Positions 58,990 through 64,000 of a DNA stretch of 64,000 nucleotides are shown here, piece by piece (the first letter of the stretch is position 1; each line of letters starts with the position of its first letter). This DNA comes from Centroberyx gerrardi (taxonomy: Eukaryota > Chordata > Actinopteri > Beryciformes > Berycidae). The stretch is taken from positions 18,801,572-18,865,571 of the forward strand of contig NC_136008.1 in assembly GCF_048128805.1 (NCBI RefSeq), in the 5' to 3' direction. The notes beneath the pieces were generated by a model that was given only the letters and a program-made list of their open reading frames with translations, made no database searches and was not told the origin of the DNA. The position numbers were made by a program, and so were the translations under genes.

Positions 58990-61900
58990 CATCTGCTATC
59001 AACACTATAAATTATTTACAAGTATAGGACACACAGACACAGAGTACACTGTTATTTTTCACCATTGGCCAAATAATTAAGTATTTATCTTAGGCTTGAT
59101 TCTGGCCCATTTTTACAATAATAGGGCTCCCCTTCATGAATCAAGTCTGTATTTATCCTGCATTAATACTACAGTGGCAGCCATGGCAGAAGGCTTCCCA
59201 ACAGTCTTCTAGTTTGTATTAGCACTGTAAACGCCACTTTTTCACTTTAGTAATATAGATCTAAAAAGAACTGAGTCTGAATTTGACATTATTTCTTTCA
59301 AACAGGGACGTTACAGTGCAGTAAACACTAACGCTAAGGAGAAGATGATTTGCTTACAGTACAGAAGTGAGAATTCTGCAAATCAATTAGCCAACCACAA
59401 GACTACATTCACTTTCACTACTACTATAAATAGGACTACTGAAATTAGTAGGCATGCCTCTTCTTAGTTGATCATTGTCAGTCACTAATGTGGTAAAATG
59501 CTAAGTTTATAGATCTGTTGATTAAGTCGATTAGGTGACAAAATCCTTTTGACTCTTATTTGACTGGGAATTTCTTAGTTAAGACCCCTTCTGATTCTTC
59601 TTAGCCCCGGGGCTAAGAAGAACTGTGTGAATCATTAGCCCTAGGCTGAGAGTTAGCCATGGGTTAAATGTCTGTGTGTGAAAAGGGGTTAAGCTAACTC
59701 TCAGCCAACTGTTTGCCCAGGGCAGGGTTAAGATAACTGTAGGCTAACTGTAGCGCGTGCTGTGTGAAAAGCCCTTAAGATAACTAAGATAACTACAACT
59801 ATTAAAAGGTTTAAATCGTTCTAAACATCCAAAACTATAACTATATTTTTTGGTCTGATCTCAGAGTGATTTTTTAGATGCAGACACAATGATAAAACAT
59901 TTTCAACCAATCAAATTCAAGTCCTAAGGAGGAAGGGGGTGGGAGAATTCGGTAGCTCACAGCAGTGAGACTTTGTTTCTGAGGAACTTTGTAGTTTGTG
60001 TTTGAACTCATTGTAGCATGAATGCTTGAGCAACAATGCTTGAGCAACAGCCTACGTTATAGTTTATAGTCATCTTTATAGTTATCCATCTAGATGTGAA
60101 TGGGCCTTAACATGGTTGCCAAGGGAAACTGCAATGGATAAACTCTGTCTATCCATGGCTCTGCACCAGGCCACTACCATGACCACATGCAACTCTGACA
60201 GACTATAAATCCTGCTGAAATAAGCGGTGAAACTCACTGAGATGGAGTAGATGAGGGCAGCTATTCCAAGTGGCAGGCAGCAGCACAGCAGGGTGAAGAC
60301 GGAGTAGCAAAGGTAGTCGTTGACTGGGTGCTCCAGCGGGGGGCGAGTCACGTACACCGTGGGCTGGACAGTGACGGTGGCGACCCCAGGCTGTCCTGGG
60401 TACTGCTGCCCAGCGCCCATGGGGTATGGCTGTTGTCCATATGCTGGACCCCCATACTGCGATGGGGATCCGTAGCCCTGTGTGCCAAAGACATGAAACG
60501 CAATTCAAATTTTTGGTAAAATGAAACTTGTGCAATGTGAGAGCAAACAGGGTGGCTGCCAAAAGCAGATAGCCATGGCACCCCCATGGCTATCTGCTTT
60601 TTTCAGGGCAGGGCATTGGGAAACTTCACTAGAAATGAAACTGAAATTTGAGCCACAAGTCCGGATGGATGGTGAAATAATTACTGTATGTGCCCATTAT
60701 GTGCACATCACATTCCCCTCGGGGCAATAAATTAATTCATTCATTCATAATCACATCAGATTTAGCAAAACAAAGCTCCACCTGTGGTTCCTGAACTTAA
60801 AATAGAGGCAGAGACACTATACACTATACTATAGATAATCTTCATTTTAAGCAATGTAAACCAAGGTACAAAGTCTCTTTTAGTGCTGAAATGTTGCCAA
60901 AAATCTTGGGCTGGGTAATGGATCCATTAGCACTGCAATACATTATACAACAGTTACTGCCATTACTGCTCCAGTTCTTGTCATTCTGAACAATGTAGGC
61001 ATACTCCAAGTTTGACATGTAAGAGAGGGTTTTATTTTGATTTCAAGAGGAGATAAGTACAGATGCATATCCCGATGACAGTGTTTAGCAGGTGCTGCAG
61101 AGTAGCAGCTTAAAATGAATCATGCAAAAGGAGAACGTCACACAGGACTTGTTCAATTATTTTACAGCGCTTCCACATGAGGTCTTCATCAGGAGCTTTA
61201 CTCTATTCTAGTTGCCTTACTTATGTGCGCCATAAATGTGGTAATTTTAATTGTCGTTTGCTCACTTTGGAGGCTCTTCAAAACTTTTTCAAACGTTTTA
61301 CCTTTTAATCAATCAGTAGACGCTCTTATTCTACTTAAAAGAGCTATGGTACATTTTATATAACAGATGATGTAACGATAAACGGTGTATAATAAAAGAA
61401 TACCAGGCTATAGGAATATAATAGTGAAATAACAATAATATAGAGTTCGGAAAAGTCTATATAACTTCACTATTGAGTAGGTTGTATCAGTAAATGAGTT
61501 TAAATCCAAGCATCAACAACAATTGCAACGCGTTAATAAGTAGTGAGATAATTTCACTTGTTGCCAATGCAGTCACAGCCGTTTTGAGAGTCACATTTTT
61601 TCTTTTCTATCTTTCTAAGGCAGATCACTCACTTACATAAAGACAACGTCGCTTGATGAGAAAATTCTTGAAACAAGTCGCTTTGCATTGGAAGCATGTG
61701 AAATTATCTTTCCCTATTGGCAGATTTTTTTTTTTTCACTTGCTTTAAGAAAAATAAGATTTTGATAAGATTTTGATAAGACTTGTTAAGATATCTTTTG
61801 CTGTGTATATGGACTAGGCCTAATTGCTGTAATAACTGTATAGTATGCTTCGAAATTTTATTATAGGATTAATATTTTCTAAGGATGATGTACTAGATCA

Positions 61901-62092
61901 TGCCAAGAAAAGGGCTGAGTGGTTTTCATCTGTGAGGGCCTGGTGGTTGTTGCCTACCTGCAGGTTAGCTGGGGGGTATCCCGGGTTGGGGTACTGGGGA
62001 TGGTCTTGGTAGGGTGGAGGGGGCGTCTGGCCCATCATGGTTTTCTCATCAGAGGTCCATCCAGGAGCGCTTTGTGACTTGCTGGGGTCCAT
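36316..62092 (-). CDS. CD225/dispanin-family proline-rich membrane protein, whole gene (3 coding exons)
   Basis: A small membrane protein of the CD225 (dispanin) superfamily, which includes IFITM, PRRT and SYNDIG1-type proteins; the exact orthologue is not certain (fish SYNDIG1-like/PRRT1-like proteins are closest by eye). Coding exons in transcript order: 61958-62092, 60238-60477, 36316-36468 (135+240+153 nt), giving 175 aa. Residues 1-97 are Pro/Gln/Tyr/Gly-rich and cytosolic in this family, with a PPPY motif at 25-28 that could bind NEDD4-type WW domains. [20 protein letters not shown] (from 98) begins the first, re-entrant membrane segment, with a CCC cluster (110-112) typical of palmitoylation. 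The [20 protein letters not shown] loop precedes the second membrane helix (about 151-171) and the C-terminus SSSLR. Both introns are phase 0 and GT-AG. Intron 2 is 23.8 kb. Confidence 0.88.
37077..37114. repeat. Perfect 17-bp hairpin with AAAG loop
   Basis: AAATGTTATTGTCTTAA at 37077-37093 is followed by four bases and then its exact reverse complement at 37098-37114. It lies 60 bp from the hAT element at 37177. Confidence 0.9.
37177..37962. mobile_element. Non-autonomous hAT element (786 bp)
   Basis: The terminal inverted repeats begin CAGTGTTGTGCAAG (left) and, on the complement of the right end, CAGTGTTGTGCATG. They are flanked by 8-bp direct repeats TATGCAAG (37169-37176) and CATGCAAG (37963-37970), one mismatch, as expected of hAT transposition. 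The left subterminal region repeats AACTAGTTCACGTTCAT twice. There is no transposase frame. It inserted into intron 2 of the CD225 gene. Confidence 0.85.
40419..40480 (+). repeat. Diverged duplicate segment, copy 1
   Basis: CATAACAACCTC, TATTGGATCA, a CTAG-type step and TGCCACTGCC match in order the segment at 41000-41060, with small indels. Confidence 0.55.
41000..41060 (+). repeat. Diverged duplicate segment, copy 2
   Basis: The counterpart of 40419-40480: ACCTCTGTATTGGATCAACT and then GGCACCACTTG. The 580-bp spacing suggests an old tandem duplication or two copies of one repeat. Confidence 0.55.
43109..43539 (+). mobile_element. Poly(A) retroposon with 13-bp target-site duplication
   Basis: ATCTAATGAACAT occurs at 43096-43108 and again at 43540-43552. 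Between them lies about 430 bp ending in an AATAAA-containing segment and a 12-base A run. A duplication of this length plus a poly(A) tail is the signature of L1-type target-primed insertion. I do not recognise the body, which is AT/TTA-rich with no open frame of note. It could be a 5'-truncated L1-clade LINE or a processed 3' UTR. Confidence 0.75.
44029..44098 (+). repeat. (GA)n microsatellite
   Basis: About 70 bases of GA with few interruptions (GCGA, GACAGA). Confidence 0.92.
46531..46588 (+). repeat. (AG)n microsatellite
   Basis: 29 uninterrupted AG units. Confidence 0.95.
48720..48908 (+). mobile_element. L2-type LINE 3' end, 5'-truncated
   Basis: TGTAAAGCACTTTGGTACAA, a T-rich stretch, then AAAGCGCTATATAAATAAAC and a TGAACT-like tail form the typical 3' end of teleost L2 LINEs. 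No coding sequence is attached. Confidence 0.65.
52206..54360 (-). mobile_element. L2-clade LINE, 5'-truncated, reverse transcriptase broken
   Basis: The minus strand carries pieces of a non-LTR retrotransposon ORF2 in order: linker (54038-54313), start of RT (53665-53907), RT core (52689-53636) and C-terminal domain (52406-52669). The RT core has [39 protein letters not shown] and the catalytic FYADD. The C-terminal part has [19 protein letters not shown], typical of L2. The 3' end is the plus-strand motif GCTTTATTTATATAGCACTT followed outward by (TAAG)n at 52215-52228. Frameshifts between the pieces and the missing endonuclease make it non-functional. Confidence 0.92.
52406..54313 (-). pseudogene. 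Broken ORF2 of the L2 LINE
   Basis: Four open pieces lie in different frames, with breaks near 53907-54037, 53637-53664 and 52670-52688. The longest piece (315 codons) keeps all visible RT motifs from the fingers to the thumb. Confidence 0.88.
54937..55317. mobile_element. PIF/Harbinger-like MITE (381 bp)
   Basis: GGCTGCGTTCACA at the left end (54937) and its reverse complement at the right end (to 55317) are flanked by TAA at 54934-54936 and 55318-55320. A 3-bp TWA duplication is typical of Harbinger elements. Inside is a short stretch starting AAGATGGAGAAAGTGCCGG with no long frame. Confidence 0.75.
55490..55525 (+). repeat. (GTAT)n then (CA)n compound microsatellite
   Basis: GTAT repeats up to about 55490 pass into about 17 CA units. 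Confidence 0.9.
55850..55985 (+). repeat. Cluster of (CA)n and (CT)n repeats
   Basis: CA runs at 55850-55871 and 55946-55982 enclose a CT-rich segment. Confidence 0.85.
56266..56584. mobile_element. Short hAT-like MITE (319 bp)
   Basis: The left end TAGGGTTGTAAATCTCAG mirrors the right end (complement TAGGGGTGTAAAGATTC). Flanks are CTCTATTC (56258-56265) and CTCTACTC (56585-56592), an 8-bp duplication with one mismatch. The interior has repeated ACGATTCGAT/AATCGAT motifs, common in this fish repeat family. Confidence 0.75.
56648..56682 (+). mobile_element. Relic of a Tc1/mariner terminal repeat
   Basis: TTTGCAAAAGTTTTCACCCC and then CCTTGGCTTCA resemble the inner part of a common fish Tc1 terminal inverted repeat. 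No opposite end or transposase is visible within a few kilobases. Confidence 0.45.
58948..58987 (+). repeat. (CA)n microsatellite
   Basis: About 20 CA units with one GA interruption. Confidence 0.9.
59575..59774. repeat. Hairpin-rich MITE-like segment
   Basis: Contains a perfect 28-bp palindrome (59595-59622, centre CCCCGGGG) and a second hairpin with 14-bp perfect arms, GGCTGAGAGTTAGC (59644-59657) and its complement (59693-59706). TTAA lies at both margins, which would fit a piggyBac-type duplication, but the proposed ends match only weakly. Confidence 0.55.
60238..60477 (-). CDS. CD225 gene, exon 2
   Basis: The acceptor CACACAG opens [20 protein letters not shown]. The exon ends in [13 protein letters not shown] with donor GTGAGT. 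Its 80 codons hold the rest of the proline-rich region and the CD225 membrane segment with its CCC cluster. Confidence 0.92.
60561..60601. repeat. Perfect 18-bp hairpin, 5-base loop, upstream of CD225 exon 2
   Basis: AAAAGCAGATAGCCATGG (60561-60578) pairs exactly with 60584-60601. In the minus-strand transcript it lies 84-124 nt before the exon 2 acceptor. Confidence 0.92.
60701..60749 (+). repeat. LINE 3' tail with (ATTC)n end
   Basis: CATTCCCCTCGGGGCAATAAA followed by ATTC repeats is the CR1/Rex1-like terminus seen elsewhere in the window with other tails. Confidence 0.6.
61958..62092 (-). CDS. CD225 gene, exon 1
   Basis: 45 codons, [17 protein letters not shown] onward to PPANLQ, with donor GTAGGC. 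The ATG follows TGCAGG; upstream in-frame sequence shows no better start. It contains the PPPY motif and a string of PxY/PxxP repeats. Confidence 0.9.
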
Positions 62093-63099
62093 CCTGCAAC
62101 AGCTTCGGTCTCTGAGTTTTCACAAATGTTTTCTCGCTTTTTTACCCCACGTCCACGCCCCCTTTTCTCACAGTGGCCTGGTGTTGCTGTGTTTGTCTTT
62201 GGGTAAATTTCCACTCGTTTTTTGATGTCGCCCCTGCGGTGAAATGAACAAGTGGGTGGTTTGATAAGTTTCACTCACGAGTGTCAAGCCAGCCAGAGTA
62301 AAGAAGGACACTTCCGGCCAAGACTTTCAAAATAAAAGAATTGTGTGTTTGTTCCAAATAAAATAAAAAAATATGTTGAAGCAAGAATCTGTAGTAACTG
62401 AAAATACAATTGTTGGTTACCGAAAAATATAATTTTCAAAGCACACAAGATACGATAGCCTAAGATAAGATAAGATAAGATATGAGAGCCGATGGAGGGG
62501 GCATCTAACTTTCTGCTTGTTTTCCTCTCCAAACTAAAACTTTCAGCCACTAGCTAACATTCTCTGCAGTTAGGACCCGCCTTCTGTCAATCACAACCAA
62601 TTCAACCCAACAGATAAACCAAAGCAAGACGCTTCCGCCAGCTAGATGTAAGTGAAACGGAAAATAAATCTATTTTTCCACAAAAACGGCTTAAATTTGG
62701 CGCCCTCTTCTTTACTGGGAGCACCGGGATGGATGGGTAGTATGCTCCCCTACACTTGCTACCTGCTACCAAGGAGGTTCTATATTAACTGGCTCCAAAA
62801 AATGTCAACATGGCGGCGATCGTAAACCCAATCTTCAGTACGCAATATTTTTTTTTTTTTACACAATCTGGTGCTGTGTTTGAGTACCTCGTAAACTTTA
62901 GACAGTGTTTATTTCAAAATATTTAGTCTGAAAAAAGACGAATTATTTGGAAAACAGCTCACATCACAACTCCTATGTGATAAAAGCTCTGGTAAACGAT
63001 TTACAGTGAGGTAAAACAATAAGGGGATGCAGGAAATTGGTAAAGTTAAACACCGTCTGTAGCCTAACCTACTTCCTGTAAATACAACGGCCATAGATG
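62093..63099 (-). promoter_or_regulatory. 5' flank of the CD225 gene
   Basis: The 5' UTR and promoter of the minus-strand gene must lie here. The stretch has several GTCAATCA/CCAAT-like motifs near 62585-62610, a GC-richer patch at 62130-62240 and a short (GATAA)n at 62463-62482. No TATA box or defined start is identifiable. Confidence 0.35.
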
Positions 63100-63514
63100 G
63101 GCCCTTTTCACAAACATGGCTGCCATTTCTGTCGCCCATATAGTCTGTGACTTTCTGTTGTCAGTTGACTGCAAGTAAATGTGATCGAGGCTCACAAAAT
63201 GCTAACTGGCTAACCAAGGCTAACGGTTCTGTCTCTGTAGTTAGCATTTTGTGACCCTCGATCAAATCTCTCTCTTTTTTTTTTTATTTTTTATAGTTGC
63301 GCAGTCGTCTGACAACAGAAACAGAACGATATGTCAGTGACAACACCTGTATTGTGTTATACATTATATTGAAACACAAAATAAGTGATCACACAGTTAA
63401 CAGGCGACAAAAAGTTCGTTTTTTAACATTGCTGCCAATCCTGCTGCCAGTGGTGAGAACCGATGTATAACGTTACCCTGCGGAAGTACAGCAGCCATGT
63501 TTGTGAAAATGACC
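63100..63514. mobile_element. Foldback MITE-like element (415 bp)
   Basis: The ends are inverted copies: a block with TTTTCACAAACATGGCTGC at both termini (22 of 24 matches over GGnCnTTTTC...). TTTCTGTTGTCAG then GACTGC recurs further in on both arms. The centre has 26-bp arms (63182-63207 and 63239-63264) matching at 25 positions. The target-site duplication is unclear. Confidence 0.65.
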
Positions 63515-64000
63515 TATTCTATTCTTTCATAGTAGCTTTGCTGGAGTTCAACTTCTTCTAATGTGAAGTAACTGGCAGCTAGTAAAACCATATGTTCAAA
63601 GTAGCTTCCACGACACTGCAAATAGCCCTGAGGAAAATGCCATATTATACTTTTAATTTGAAGGTAACATCGCCTACCTTCCGGTCTTATTCTTGCTACT
63701 TTTGACTAGCTTGACGCTGTTTTCCCTATTAAAAGGAGAGGGAGGGGCGATGGGAGTGGACGGCACGCCCTAGCGAGAGGTCCAAATAACAGTCCTATAT
63801 ACGGCTATAGGCACTTAATGTGTGTGTGTGTGGTGCGTTTAGTTACGGAGCCCGAGAGGGGCCACAGAGAGAGAAAAAAAGTAATATGGTTTCCATCATA
63901 TTATTACTTTTCAAAAACAAAGAACGTCACATAAATTATACCAAAAAAGCCGCGCCTTTGATTTCAACCAACTCTGACTCGGAGCCTCTGTTTTCTTGCA
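63515..64000. other. Right edge of window, no gene identified
   Basis: Moderately GC-rich near 63740-63780, with a short (GT)n at 63820-63832. It may approach the promoter of a neighbouring gene beyond the window, but nothing coding is visible. Confidence 0.3.

Larger units (their letters stand above)
36469..60237 (-). other. CD225 gene intron 2 (23.8 kb), repeat-rich
   Basis: Apart from the mobile elements and microsatellites listed separately, I see no exon that can be supported on either strand. Longest open frames come from the L2 LINE (52.4-54.3 kb) or from simple repeats. Sequence at 38.0-42.6 kb and 44.6-48.7 kb is mostly unclassified AT-rich DNA. Fragments near 41330-41410 and 50780-51080 look like worn hAT ends, but their partner ends are not identifiable. 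Confidence 0.6.

Overview
The window is vertebrate nuclear DNA, most likely from a ray-finned (teleost) fish. The genes are split by GT-AG introns, CA/CT/GA microsatellites are very dense, and there are fish-style LINE 3' tails (L2/CR1/Rex1-like), small hAT and Harbinger MITEs and a Tc1-like terminus. The proteins match vertebrate orthologues closely. Species cannot be fixed from the sequence alone.

Layout, left to right. (1) psma2, minus strand: only the first four coding exons are present and the gene runs off the left edge. (2) About 2 kb of spacer carrying LINE tails and a nested DNA transposon. (3) mrpl32, plus strand, divergent from psma2. (4) A probable two-exon gene of unknown function at 9171-10518, plus strand. 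(5) ccdc127, minus strand, three coding exons. (6) sdha, plus strand, complete in 15 coding exons (663 aa) and divergent from ccdc127 across about 1.2 kb. (7) A roughly 9.2 kb gene-poor stretch. (8) A small CD225/dispanin-type, proline-rich membrane protein gene on the minus strand. Its 175 aa are spread over 25.8 kb, because a 23.8 kb intron separates the two exons that form its membrane module. (9) Flanking repeats up to the right edge.

Three of the recognised genes are linked to mitochondria: mrpl32 (mitoribosome), sdha (complex II flavoprotein) and ccdc127 (mitochondrial by published localisation). psma2 encodes a 20S proteasome alpha subunit. Two known divergent pairs, psma2/mrpl32 and ccdc127/sdha, lie next to each other here. 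From memory they are on different human chromosomes.

The most interesting signal is a second, diverged copy of the last exon of the CD225 gene, at 33061-33300. It has a good acceptor and matching phase. Either it gives an alternative C-terminus or it is the remnant of a tandem paralogue. Other points are a perfect 18-bp hairpin just upstream of CD225 exon 2, microsatellites touching several sdha splice sites, a 26-base C run in the sdha 3' UTR, and several mobile elements whose target-site duplications can be read directly. I found no CRISPR array, operon, tRNA or rRNA gene, and no clear new multi-gene system.
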